From positions 1 to 17,938 of the forward strand of contig JAEYXG010000224.1 in the NCBI GenBank assembly GCA_023428585.1: DNA of 17,938 bases. The letters are read 5' to 3'. The position numbers were made by a program, and so were the translations under genes. Position 1 is the stretch's first letter, and every line of letters begins with the position of its first letter. The notes below the pieces were generated by a model. It searched no databases and was not told where the DNA came from. It saw only the letters and a list, made by a program, of their open reading frames with translations. Below, in pieces: positions 8,376 to 16,129 of this stretch. The DNA comes from Bacteroidota bacterium. GTDB lineage: Bacteria; Bacteroidota; Bacteroidia; Bacteroidales; Lentimicrobiaceae.

Positions 8376-8555
8376 ACTGAGTTGTTTTCAATTCAATTGA
8401 ATGATTGTCAGTGTCAATTAAGAAAGATATAATAAATCTATTATAAACTTAAAAGGGAGGTCACGTACATACAATAAAAGCGCCATACACAATATTGAGA
8501 TAATTTTATTCACTAAAATCAATGTTAAACATTTCAATCACCAAAAACACACACT

Positions 8556-10121
8556 ATGAGAAAATTTGCAATGATGCTTGTACTTCTGATTTTTGCCGGA
8601 GTACAGGTAGTTTTGGCTCAGACAACCATTACTGGTGTGGTTTCCAGTGCTGATGACGGGCAACCCATTCCGGGTGCTGCCGTTCAGGTAAAGGGTACCA
8701 CAATTGGAGTCACAACAGACGTTAACGGCCGTTATTCACTTAGAGTACCAGCTGACGGCAAAATACTACAATATTCATTTGTGGGAATGACAAACAAAGA
8801 AGTAACCATTGGCACCCAGACAGTAATTAATGTAATTCTGGAAACTGAAGCCATGGATATTGAAGGAGTTGTTGTAACTGCACTTGGTATTAGCCGTGAA
8901 AAGAAAGCACTGGGTTACGCAGTGGAAGAGGTTAAAGCAGATGAGCTTAACCAAACCCGCTCAGGTAATCTTATCACTTCACTCTCAGGTAAAGTATCTG
9001 GGGTGAACATTACTTCTGCATCAGGTAATATGGGTGGTTCATCACGCATTACCATCAGGGGTATCAAATCAGTTTCAGGTAACAACCAGCCTTTATTTGT
9101 AGTTGATGGCGTTGCCATGGATAATAGCAACTATAACACTACAGATACTCAACGTGGTGCAGGTGGTGTTGACTATGGTAACATGGCCAATGATATCAAC
9201 CCTGACGATATTGAGTCAGTATCAGTTCTAAAAGGACCCACCGCTGCCGCTCTTTACGGATCACGTGCTGCCAATGGTGTAATTCTTATTACTACCAAAA
9301 AAGCCAAAGCAGGTAAAAAAGGTTTAGGCGTTGAAGTTAATAGTTCCGTATCCTTTGAACAAGTAGCACTTCTTCCAACATATCAGAATTTATATGGTGG
9401 TGGTTATGTTTATACCGGTGAAGGAACAGATGCAGGATTTGCCCTCCAGGAAATCAATGGCGTAAACTATCGTCTGGTAGACTATGCATTGGATGAAAGC
9501 TGGGGTCCTAAATATGATCCAAATGTAGAAGTATTGTCAGCATTTGATATTTTCGATTGGGAAGCCAATGGCATGCAAGGTAATCCAGGCACTACACCAT
9601 GGGTTGCTCCTGAAAAGGATGTTGAAGATTTCTTTGAAACCGGCGTTGTTTTCAATAATAACTTCGCAATCACAGGTACCAATGAATCATCAGCCTTCAG
9701 GTTGTCATATACCAATTATGATCTGAAAGGTTATATGCCTAATAGTACACAGAACAGAAATTCTGTCAACTTCAATGGTGAATCACAGGTTAGTAAATGG
9801 ATCAAGGGATTTATTGGTGCCAATTATGTTAACACTTACACAATGGGTCGTCCTGAAACAGGCTATGATGACAATAACATCATGCAGAAATTCAACCAAT
9901 GGGGACAGCGCCAGCTTGATATGGGTGTTATGAGCAATTATGTTAATCCTGATGGAACGCAACGTGTTTGGAACCGTAGTTCATGGGATGATCCAACTCC
10001 AGCATATTCTGATAATCCATACTGGACAAGATACAGAAATTACCAGGATGATGAAAGAAACCGTTTATTTGGTAACATCGGTGTTCTCATCACTCCTATG
10101 GAAGGCTTATCAATCCAGTGA
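8556..10121 (+). CDS. SusC-like transporter, N-terminal fragment (signal peptide, regulatory domain, plug, start of barrel)
   Basis: The 521-residue product that would be made if the TGA at 10119 acts as a stop. It keeps export signal, the CarboxypepD_reg-like domain (GVVSSADDGQPIPGAAVQVKG), TonB box and plug, but only about a third of the barrel strands and no C-terminal Phe strand. It should therefore not insert by the BAM pathway. On its own it is unlikely to work. The ATG at 8556 is followed by a clear signal peptide (MRKFAMMLVLLIF...), which fixes the start. Confidence 0.7.
   Translation: MRKFAMMLVLLIFAGVQVVLAQTTITGVVSSADDGQPIPGAAVQVKGTTIGVTTDVNGRYSLRVPADGKILQYSFVGMTNKEVTIGTQTVINVILETEAMDIEGVVVTALGISREKKALGYAVEEVKADELNQTRSGNLITSLSGKVSGVNITSASGNMGGSSRITIRGIKSVSGNNQPLFVVDGVAMDNSNYNTTDTQRGAGGVDYGNMANDINPDDIESVSVLKGPTAAALYGSRAANGVILITTKKAKAGKKGLGVEVNSSVSFEQVALLPTYQNLYGGGYVYTGEGTDAGFALQEINGVNYRLVDYALDESWGPKYDPNVEVLSAFDIFDWEANGMQGNPGTTPWVAPEKDVEDFFETGVVFNNNFAITGTNESSAFRLSYTNYDLKGYMPNSTQNRNSVNFNGESQVSKWIKGFIGANYVNTYTMGRPETGYDDNNIMQKFNQWGQRQLDMGVMSNYVNPDGTQRVWNRSSWDDPTPAYSDNPYWTRYRNYQDDERNRLFGNIGVLITPMEGLSIQ
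10119..10121 (+). other. In-frame TGA inside the susC-like gene
   Basis: Codon 522. Changing its first base from T to G gives GGA (Gly) and restores one continuous frame; the context is LSIQ-stop-KWNLDYYN. Following base is A. Confidence 0.85.
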
Positions 10122-10154
10122 AAATGGAATCTTGACTACTACAATCTGGTAGAA

Positions 10155-11816
10155 ATGGAACGTAATTCCATGGGATCACAGGCACAATCATCATACGATG
10201 AAAACAGACGTGAGTATATGGAAACCAATGCCGAATTGATTGCAACTTATAGCTTTAAAGCTACCGAAGATTTGTCAATCAATTTAATGGCAGGTACCAA
10301 CAAGAGACATAAAGAATATCAGAGAATGACTTCAAACACCAACGGTGGTTTGATTATTCCTGAATTATATAAGATAACCAACTCTACAAACAAACCTTCT
10401 GTTGCTGAATATGAAGATGTAAAAGAAGTACAGAGTTTGTTTGGTAGTGTAAACTTTGGCTTCATGGGTATGTTGTATTTGGATGCAACTTACAGAAGTG
10501 ACTGGAGTTCTACCATTAAACCTTATAGATTTGACTATCCTTCAGTAACCATGAGTTTTGTATTCACAGAACTCAGTGCACTGAAAGATAACGGAGTTTT
10601 AAGCTTTGGTAAAGTACGCGTAGGTGTTGCCAAATCAGGTAATGACACTGACCCATACAACAATGACTATTATTACACTTACGTAAGTAATTTCGGTGGT
10701 CAGGCAAACTATTCAATCCCTGGTACCCTTAACAACAAGGAGTTATTGCCGGAAACTACCAATTCATTTGAAGTTGGTACTGAGCTTATGTTCTTCAGCA
10801 ATCGTATAGGTTTTGACTTCACCTACTACAGTGAAAGGACTTTCGACCAGATTCTTCCTGTAGCTATTTCAGGTGCATCAGGTTATGGCTCTAAGTTCAT
10901 CAATTCAGGTGAAATCACCAACAAGGGTATTGAAATCGGGTTGAATCTCACACCGGTCAAGACCTCATCATTCAGCTGGAATATCAACGCCAACTTCACA
11001 AAGAATACCAATGAAGTTGTTGAATTAGCTCCAGACCTCGATGTTTATCAATTGGTTAATGGTCCATTCGCAGTATCAGTAAATGCTGAAGTAGGTCTGC
11101 CTTATGGCTCACTGATTGGCTCAAGTTATGTTAAGGATGCTGATGGCAACATCATCGTTGATACTGATGGTTATACACTGGTTGGCCCTGTTCAATCAAT
11201 TGGAACCGTTCTACCTGACTTCTTGCTTGGTGTTTGGAACAGATTCAACTTCAAGGGACTTGAATTATCAGCTTTGATTGACTATCGTGAAGGTGGCCAG
11301 TTGTTCTCAACCACAAGTATGTGGGGAAGATATAGCGGTATTCTTGAAGAAACTGCCGGTACAAACTATAATGGCAAAAACGTACGTGATCCACTGGAAG
11401 ACGGTGGTGGTGCATTATTTGAAGGCGTTTATGGCGAATTGAAAGACGACGGTACTATTCAGTATCTTGATGCTGAAGGCAATCTATCAGATGTTCCTGT
11501 AGCTAATACAACTCTCATTGATGCTGAATCATGGGGTGGATGGCATTATTCAGGACCAGCCGAAGCTAATGTTTTCGATGCTACCTATGTTAAACTAAGA
11601 GAACTTCGTCTCAGTTATACTCTTCCATCAAAATGGACCGGCCCAATTCAGAACTTAGCTGTTTCTGCTTTTGGTCGTAACCTTGGTATCTGGGGTGCTG
11701 ATATTGAACATATCGATCCTGAGAACACTACCGGTAGTGGTAACATACAGGGAATTGAAGGCGGTGCTCTTCCCAGCCTGAGATATTTTGGGTTTGGTCT
11801 TAACTTTAACTTTTAA
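10155..11816 (+). CDS. SusC-like transporter, C-terminal barrel fragment
   Basis: The remainder of the SusC-like barrel, in the same frame as the upstream fragment. The frame reopens directly after the TGA at 10122 (KWNLDYYNLVE) and the first Met is at 10155. The stretch holds alternating amphipathic strands typical of the barrel (YLDATYRSDWSS, SFEVGTELMFF, FDFTYYSERTF, ELRLSYTLPSKW) and ends in LRYFGFGLNFNF, the normal outer-membrane C-terminal signature. It has no signal peptide of its own, so independent translation from 10155 would give a cytoplasmic fragment. The susD-like gene follows after 12 bases, so the unit is polycistronic. Confidence 0.7.
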   Translation: MERNSMGSQAQSSYDENRREYMETNAELIATYSFKATEDLSINLMAGTNKRHKEYQRMTSNTNGGLIIPELYKITNSTNKPSVAEYEDVKEVQSLFGSVNFGFMGMLYLDATYRSDWSSTIKPYRFDYPSVTMSFVFTELSALKDNGVLSFGKVRVGVAKSGNDTDPYNNDYYYTYVSNFGGQANYSIPGTLNNKELLPETTNSFEVGTELMFFSNRIGFDFTYYSERTFDQILPVAISGASGYGSKFINSGEITNKGIEIGLNLTPVKTSSFSWNINANFTKNTNEVVELAPDLDVYQLVNGPFAVSVNAEVGLPYGSLIGSSYVKDADGNIIVDTDGYTLVGPVQSIGTVLPDFLLGVWNRFNFKGLELSALIDYREGGQLFSTTSMWGRYSGILEETAGTNYNGKNVRDPLEDGGGALFEGVYGELKDDGTIQYLDAEGNLSDVPVANTTLIDAESWGGWHYSGPAEANVFDATYVKLRELRLSYTLPSKWTGPIQNLAVSAFGRNLGIWGADIEHIDPENTTGSGNIQGIEGGALPSLRYFGFGLNFNF

Positions 11817-11828
11817 TAAATATACAAT

Positions 11829-13367
11829 ATGAAAACAAACATCCTAAAATATACACTTAGTCTCTTGGTACTAGTGGTGATGGCTGTAGGTTGTACTAAA
11901 GATTTCGATGAAATCAATACTGACCCCAACCGTCCTAAGGAAGTACCGACAGTAAACCTGATCTCAACCGCCCAGCGGTACATTACAGATGATATCTTTG
12001 ACGAATGGTTCAGTGCCCGTCAGGGTTTATTGTGGTCACAATTCTGGGCTCAACGTAACTATACTGAAGAAGATAGATTCATAATCCGTCAGAATGTCAA
12101 TAACCAATACTGGCGTTTACTCTACACTGATATGATGGACTTGCAGGACATTATCAATATTGCCAGCAATCCCGACAGAAGAGCAGAGATCAACACCTAT
12201 TATGGTGATGCTGATGGACAAATTGCCGTTGCTAATATTCTTAAGTCTTATGTATTCCAATTACTGGTTTCTACATATGGTGATATACCTTATGAGGAAG
12301 CATTTGACGCTGTTAATAATCCAACACCGGCTTATTCAACTCAAAAAGTTGTTTACCTTGACCTTTTTGCCAAACTGAAAGCTGCTGCTGATTATCTGGA
12401 AGGTTCATCAACAACTGTATTCACAAGTGGTGACCTTATGTATAATGGCGATCCTGGACAATGGGCAAAGTTTGCAAATTCATTACGTTTAAAACTTGCC
12501 ATCCGTCTTAGTAAAGTTACCGATCCGGATCTAGTTGCAGCACGTACTGCAGCAATTGCAGAAGCATCAGACAATGTATTTACCAGCAATGCTGATAATG
12601 CAGGTGTTACTTATCTTGGTGACGGTGAAAGCAACTCACCAATGTATGATGGTTTCTATGTTGCACGTCGTAATGACTTCACTGTAACTGCCAATTTTGT
12701 TGATTTATTGAAGGGTATCAATGACACCCTGAATAATAAAACAAATCCATTCGCTGGTATTGAAGATCCAAGGTTGGCTATCTTTGTTCCAAAGAAAGGT
12801 GGTGTTTATCGTGGAATGCCTTACGGTATTGTTAACCAGAATGCATCGGCATTACGCGCTGTTACAGCTGATTTGTACAATTCACAAAACTTGGTTGCAC
12901 ATGCTGACGCAACAGTAGTTTGGATGGATTATGCAGAGGTTTGTTTCATCCTTTCAGAATTGAATGGCTGGAGCCAATCACACTATGAAGCTGGCGTTGC
13001 CGCATCATTGGAACGCTGGGGTGCTGAAGGTGCTGCTGAATATATAGCTGCTCTTCCTGCTGCAAATGCTGAGAATGTGCTTACACAGAAATACATTGCT
13101 CTGTACATGAATGGCTATGAAGCATGGGCAGAATACCGCAGAACGGGTTTCCCGAAATCTATCATAGAAGTAGGTGAGAAAACCGGTCCATTATCAAATG
13201 GTTCTGTTGTAACATTTGGACCTGTTCCAATTACCGGAAATGACAGAATCCCCCGCAGGTTAACATATCCTGTACAGGAGTTTACAATCAACAAGGATAA
13301 CGCTGATGCAGCTGCTGCATCTGTTGGTGGCGACACTTACAACACAAAACTGATCTGGGATAAATAG
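11829..13367 (+). CDS. SusD/RagB-like outer-membrane lipoprotein (SusD_2 type)
   Basis: The surface-exposed substrate-binding lid that works with the SusC-like barrel just upstream (12-base gap, same operon). The 512-residue protein begins with a lipoprotein signal peptide ending in AVGC, so Cys22 is the lipidation site. The following TKDFDE is acidic, as expected for surface export in Bacteroidota. The start of the mature protein, CTKDFDEINTDPNRP, and the helical core (QYWRLLYTDMMDLQDII, IAVANILKSYVFQLLVSTYGDIPYEEA) are typical of the SusD-like_2 family (PF12771), built on TPR-like helices. The C-terminal RIPRRLTYPVQEF segment is also family-typical. No glycoside hydrolase, peptidase or sulfatase is nearby, so the substrate (glycan, peptide or other) cannot be named. 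Its frame is intact although its partner's is not. Confidence 0.93.
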   Translation: MKTNILKYTLSLLVLVVMAVGCTKDFDEINTDPNRPKEVPTVNLISTAQRYITDDIFDEWFSARQGLLWSQFWAQRNYTEEDRFIIRQNVNNQYWRLLYTDMMDLQDIINIASNPDRRAEINTYYGDADGQIAVANILKSYVFQLLVSTYGDIPYEEAFDAVNNPTPAYSTQKVVYLDLFAKLKAAADYLEGSSTTVFTSGDLMYNGDPGQWAKFANSLRLKLAIRLSKVTDPDLVAARTAAIAEASDNVFTSNADNAGVTYLGDGESNSPMYDGFYVARRNDFTVTANFVDLLKGINDTLNNKTNPFAGIEDPRLAIFVPKKGGVYRGMPYGIVNQNASALRAVTADLYNSQNLVAHADATVVWMDYAEVCFILSELNGWSQSHYEAGVAASLERWGAEGAAEYIAALPAANAENVLTQKYIALYMNGYEAWAEYRRTGFPKSIIEVGEKTGPLSNGSVVTFGPVPITGNDRIPRRLTYPVQEFTINKDNADAAAASVGGDTYNTKLIWDK

Positions 13368-13392
13368 TAATCTCATTAGAGTTATCTTCTTG

Positions 13393-13425
13393 AAAGAGGC
13401 TGTCAAATTGACAGCCTCTTTTTTT
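13393..13425 (+). terminator. Intrinsic terminator of the susCD unit
   Basis: A perfect 12-base-pair stem, AAAGAGGCTGTC (13393-13404) with GACAGCCTCTTT (13410-13421), a 5-base loop AAATT, and T's continuing to 13425. It lies 25 bases after the susD stop. A textbook Rho-independent terminator. Confidence 0.92.
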
Positions 13426-13532
13426 ATGTTGGGCCTTCAGTGAATTTGACGAAGTAAAATGCCATCATAATATAGAGCCCCAACTAAATAGGTTGGAAAT
13501 CTATACATCCGTTTTGTAAGTTCAACAGTGGC

Positions 13533-13572
13533 AAAAAGCAGAAGCCCGACTAAATCAGCCGGGCTTCTGTTT
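13533..13572 (-). terminator. Intrinsic terminator of rocD
   Basis: Arms CAGAAGCCCG (13539-13548) and CGGGCTTCTG (13560-13569) pair perfectly around an 11-base loop. Read on the minus strand, the stem is followed by C and five T's (complement of 13533-13537), 24 bases after the rocD stop. The plus-strand side has only TTT, so it works mainly for the minus strand. Confidence 0.85.
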
Positions 13573-13592
13573 ATAAATGATGTATTAAACTC

Positions 13593-14816
13593 TTATTCGA
13601 AAGATTTGATTGAAGCAATGATCCTGCTGATTGCTTCACGCAATTGCTCTTCAGTTATCACTAAAGGAGGGGCAAAACGTATTATATCACCATGAGTTGG
13701 TTTTGCAAGAACTCCATTATCTCGCATCTTAAGACAAACGTCCCATGCTTCCTTACCATTCTTAGGACGGATGATAACGGCATTCAGCAATCCTTTTCCA
13801 CGAACAAGTGCAATCATATCTGATTTTACTTTTTTCATTTCCTCGCGGAATATATTACCAAGATATTCAGCCTTTTCAGCAAGGTTCTCATCCTTTATTA
13901 CCTGAAGGGCTGCAACAGCAACTTTAGCAGCAATTGGATTACCTCCAAAGGTTGAGCCATGTTCACCCGGCTTAATGGTTAGCATAATTTCATTATCAGC
14001 TAATACTGCTGATACAGGATAAACACCACCTGATAATGCTTTTCCTAAAATCAGAATGTCAGGACGAACATTCTCATGATCACAAGCTAAGAGCTTACCT
14101 GTACGGGCAATACCTGTCTGTACCTCGTCGGCTATAAACAAAACATTCTTATCCTTGCACATCTGTGATGCTTTGGCAAGATATCCTTCATCGGGAACAA
14201 AAACTCCAGCCTCACCCTGAATAGGCTCTACCAAGAAACCGGCAACATTAGGATCATTTAAAGCTTCAGCAAGAGCAGTAAGGTCATTATAAGGAATCCT
14301 GATAAAGCCCGGTGTAAAAGGACCATATCCACCATAGGATTCCGGATCAGAAGACATTGATACAATAGTAATTGTACGTCCGTGAAAATTACCATCACAT
14401 ACAATTATCTTTGCCTGATTTTCAGCTATACCTTTCACTTTATATGCCCATTTGCGACAAAGCTTCAGAGCCGTTTCATCAGCTTCAGCACCCGAATTCA
14501 TTGGCAAGACTTTGTCGTAACCAAAATATTCGGTAATATACTTTTCATAGGGTCCTAATGAGTCATTGAAGAATGCTCTGGAAGTAAGCGTCATTTGCTG
14601 CGCCTGTTCAATGAGTGCATTGACGATTTTAGGATGGCAATGTCCTTGATTGACAGCAGAATAGGCTGAAAGAAAATCAAAATACTCTTTCCCTTCTACA
14701 TCCCATACTAAAGCGCCCTCTCCTTTTGCCAATACTACAGGCAGTGGATGATAGTTGTGTGCACCGTACTTGTCTTCCAGTTGCATCAGTTTTTCAGATG
14801 TCGTTAATTCATTCAT
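13593..14816 (-). CDS. rocD: Ornithine--oxo-acid aminotransferase
   Basis: A cytoplasmic PLP enzyme that exchanges the delta-amino group of ornithine with 2-oxoglutarate, giving glutamate semialdehyde and glutamate and so linking arginine/ornithine and proline metabolism. From the chosen start it has 407 residues, normal for the family. Visible features: FLSAYSAVNQGHCHP near 48-62 (substrate-binding Tyr region typical of ornithine aminotransferase), NSGAEADE (107-114), FHGRT (144-148), FIADEVQTG with PLP-ring Asp230, ILGKALSGG with Schiff-base Lys259, and GSTFGGNP (287-294). I start at the ATG whose complement ends at 14816 (MNELTTSEKL) because the longer frame to 14864 runs into the promoter. 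It has its own promoter and terminator, so it is monocistronic, and it converges on susD. Confidence 0.94.
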   Translation of the reverse strand: MNELTTSEKLMQLEDKYGAHNYHPLPVVLAKGEGALVWDVEGKEYFDFLSAYSAVNQGHCHPKIVNALIEQAQQMTLTSRAFFNDSLGPYEKYITEYFGYDKVLPMNSGAEADETALKLCRKWAYKVKGIAENQAKIIVCDGNFHGRTITIVSMSSDPESYGGYGPFTPGFIRIPYNDLTALAEALNDPNVAGFLVEPIQGEAGVFVPDEGYLAKASQMCKDKNVLFIADEVQTGIARTGKLLACDHENVRPDILILGKALSGGVYPVSAVLADNEIMLTIKPGEHGSTFGGNPIAAKVAVAALQVIKDENLAEKAEYLGNIFREEMKKVKSDMIALVRGKGLLNAVIIRPKNGKEAWDVCLKMRDNGVLAKPTHGDIIRFAPPLVITEEQLREAISRIIASIKSFE

Positions 14817-14861
14817 GATAAAAATATGTGTTAAATAGTTGTTTTTTAGCGCTATTATCGG

Positions 14862-14892
14862 CAAAGATATAACTTAAAACTCAATGACCAAA
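14862..14892 (-). promoter_or_regulatory. rocD promoter with -33 and -7 elements
   Basis: On the minus strand, TTTG (complement of 14889-14892) and TATCTTTG (complement of 14862-14869) are 19 bases apart, matching both Bacteroidota sigma-ABfr elements and their spacing. The start site would be near 14856, a leader of about 40 bases. It is the best promoter in the window. Confidence 0.75.
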
Positions 14893-15039
14893 GGAAATAA
14901 AGGCAGTTTCAAATTTCATTTAGCCGGTAAAGAAAACTACAATGAATAGACCCGCAGTATCATTCAACAATAAAATAAGAATACGTAAACAAATAGATTT
15001 TTTACCTTCAATAAGATAAAACTTACTCTTGACTTTGTT

Positions 15040-15047
15040 TAACTTTG
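15040..15047 (+). promoter_or_regulatory. -7 element for the small lipoprotein gene
   Basis: TAACTTTG followed by CACCC is an exact TAnnTTTG match, with transcription starting near 15053 and a leader of about 34 bases. It also rules out the in-frame TTG at 15045 as the start codon. No clear -33 TTTG at 19-21 bases. Confidence 0.6.
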
Positions 15048-15086
15048 CACCCTAAAATCACAAACCAATTATTAATCAACAGAATT

Positions 15087-15632
15087 ATGAAAAGAATACT
15101 CTTATTCTCAGCATTAGCACTACTGATAGCATCATGCAACTCAGGAAATGGAAAAAAGGCATCAGGTCCATCACACACAAAATTGATTGAAACATCAATG
15201 GAGAATGTTGATTCACTTAACAATGTAATTCCATCAACATGGAAGAATTTGAAAACCATTGTTGAAGGGGTGGCACATACAGGCAATATTGCCAGTAAAA
15301 TAGATTCAGTAAACCGTTTTAGCCTTGTGTATGAAGCCAGATTAGGTGATATGGATGAAGCCATGCCTAAGGAAATTGAATTCACAACTTATGGATGTGC
15401 ACTTCAACCTGATTCAAAAGCTATATTGGTTGTTTCAGTCAGTGGTGAAAAATTCTATAAAGGTGTGACTTTAGACACCTTATTCACCAACGTCAATGAA
15501 TGGAAACAAATGAATTTTACATTCACACTTCCCGATAATCTGAAGAAAGACGATGTAATGAAAGCGTACGTTTGGAATAACGGAGTTGGAGAACTATTGG
15601 TTGATGATTTTAAACTGGAAATTGCTTATTAA
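15087..15632 (+). CDS. Predicted lipoprotein of unknown function
   Basis: A 181-residue protein with a lipoprotein signal peptide (MKRILLFSALALLIASC); Cys17 is the likely lipid-anchored residue. The mature part starts with a flexible polar stretch (NSGNGKKASGPSHT). The rest alternates beta-strand-like segments: FSLVYEARLG, AILVVSVSGEKFYKG, WKQMNFTFTLP, VMKAYVWNNGVGELLVDDFKLEI. The final YVWNNG...LLVDDFKLEI pattern resembles the last strands of jelly-roll, carbohydrate-binding-like domains, but this is a resemblance by eye and I do not assign a function. The residues after Cys are not strongly acidic, so surface exposure is uncertain. It is transcribed alone, divergent from rocD and convergent with ccmE (34-base gap, no obvious terminator). 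Confidence 0.85.
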   Translation: MKRILLFSALALLIASCNSGNGKKASGPSHTKLIETSMENVDSLNNVIPSTWKNLKTIVEGVAHTGNIASKIDSVNRFSLVYEARLGDMDEAMPKEIEFTTYGCALQPDSKAILVVSVSGEKFYKGVTLDTLFTNVNEWKQMNFTFTLPDNLKKDDVMKAYVWNNGVGELLVDDFKLEIAY

Positions 15633-15666
15633 CACCCGGAAATCTGAGTGAAGTAAAAGAATTCAG

Positions 15667-16083
15667 TTATTCGCCATCAGAATAGTTGATTTCCTTGAAT
15701 TCTTCGGGAACCTGGTCCTTGTTATATTTGGAAGGGCATTTTAAGTTCATTTTATGGGCTTCAAAGTGCCCTTCTTTCATTTTTCCAATTACAACAATCT
15801 GCTCAAGTTTCTCAAAGTCCTGAGGTTTACTGTCATTATACTTAACAAGCATCTCAGTACCCTGATCGTCAATCATTGTAAAGCTAAAACTATTAGCATC
15901 CTTGGCAGCATCATACACAATCTCTTTACCGGGACTAAGCTTACCCATTACATGAAACTCCCGGTTTGTATGTTCGGCTGCATCTTTAAAACCGGCGTAA
16001 GTGGAAGTATTCATAGAAAGACTTAGCACTACCCCAATAGCAGCAACCATAATAATGAGTATAAGTATATGTATCCTTTTCAT
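15667..16083 (-). CDS. ccmE: Cytochrome c maturation heme chaperone CcmE, CxxxY variant
   Basis: CcmE receives heme from the CcmABCD machinery outside the inner membrane and hands it to the CcmF/H ligase for attachment to c-type cytochromes. The 138-residue protein has one N-terminal membrane anchor (about 4-24) and a compact OB-fold domain with the family's strand pattern (REFHVMGKLSPG, FSFTMIDDQG, EMLVKYNDSKP, LEQIVVIGKMKEGHFEA). In the classical protein the heme is bound covalently by His in an HxxxY motif; here the matching site is C116-P-S-K-Y120 (NLKCPSKYN). This is the CxxxY form known from archaea and some bacteria. It is the last gene of the ccmBCDE run, 46 bases after ccmD, and has its own -7 element in that gap. 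Confidence 0.9.
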   Translation of the reverse strand: MKRIHILILIIMVAAIGVVLSLSMNTSTYAGFKDAAEHTNREFHVMGKLSPGKEIVYDAAKDANSFSFTMIDDQGTEMLVKYNDSKPQDFEKLEQIVVIGKMKEGHFEAHKMNLKCPSKYNKDQVPEEFKEINYSDGE

Positions 16084-16106
16084 CAGTTTATCAGTTATTT
16101 GAGATG

Positions 16107-16114
16107 CAAAAGTA
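16107..16114 (-). promoter_or_regulatory. -7 element in front of ccmE
   Basis: On the minus strand this reads TACTTTTG, an exact TAnnTTTG match, with an expected transcription start about 15 bases before the ccmE ATG. No -33 TTTG is seen at normal spacing. It may give ccmE extra expression apart from ccmBCD. Confidence 0.45.
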
Positions 16115-16129
16115 AATTAAAAACCTATT

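Larger units (their letters stand above)
8161..8555 (+). other. 395-base non-coding leader upstream of the susC-like gene
   Basis: AT-rich and without a convincing gene. It holds a perfect palindrome TTTGTTAACAAA (8181-8192), T-runs at 8200-8207 and 8211-8217, a possible promoter (8215-8247), a bulged hairpin (8296-8338), a consensus -7 (8368-8375), a second palindrome ATTCAATTGAAT (8391-8402), and a stem TATAATA/TATTATA with a 4-base loop (8428-8445). A purine-rich AGGGAGG lies at 8454-8460 with no start codon at ribosome-binding distance. The amount of dyad symmetry suggests a regulated leader for the susCD unit. Confidence 0.5.
8556..11816 (+). pseudogene. SusC/RagA-like TonB-dependent transporter gene interrupted by an in-frame TGA
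   Basis: Read through as one frame this encodes about 1086 residues, the usual SusC length: an outer-membrane barrel that imports large nutrients with its SusD partner using TonB energy. Signal peptide 1-21 (VLA|Q), carboxypeptidase-regulatory-like domain about 23-95, TonB box region EGVVVTALGI (103-112), plug domain about 115-250 with the conserved DINPDDIESVSVLKGPTAAA stretch, then the barrel ending in GFGLNFNF with a C-terminal Phe. The frame is broken only by TGA at 10119-10121 (codon 522), between LSIQ and KWNLDYYN. The frame is identical on both sides, so this is a substitution, most simply GGA(Gly) to TGA, not an indel. The absence of other damage suggests a very recent mutation, a sequence error, or readthrough. 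hisS and the glycosyltransferase use TGA as a normal stop, which argues against a changed genetic code. Confidence 0.75.

Noticed and set aside
8454..8460. AGGGAGG, a strong Shine-Dalgarno-like run in the susC leader
   Set aside because: No ATG, GTG or TTG follows at ribosome-binding distance, and Bacteroidota rarely depend on this motif.
10119..10121. Altered genetic code (TGA read as Gly or Trp)
   Set aside because: hisS and the glycosyltransferase terminate at TGA with normal C-termini, and no other in-frame TGA was noticed in the conserved genes.
9940..10152. Plus-strand frame overlapping the susC break, considered as evidence for a frameshift
   Set aside because: The SusC sequence continues in the original frame directly after the TGA, so no frameshift is needed; the other frame does not read like SusC.
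13479..13496. Weak stem CCAAC/GTTGG between the two terminators
   Set aside because: Only five base pairs and no T-tract; not distinguishable from chance.
14817..14864. Longer N-terminus for ornithine aminotransferase
   Set aside because: The upstream ATG overlaps the -7 element; MNELTTSEKL fits the family start.
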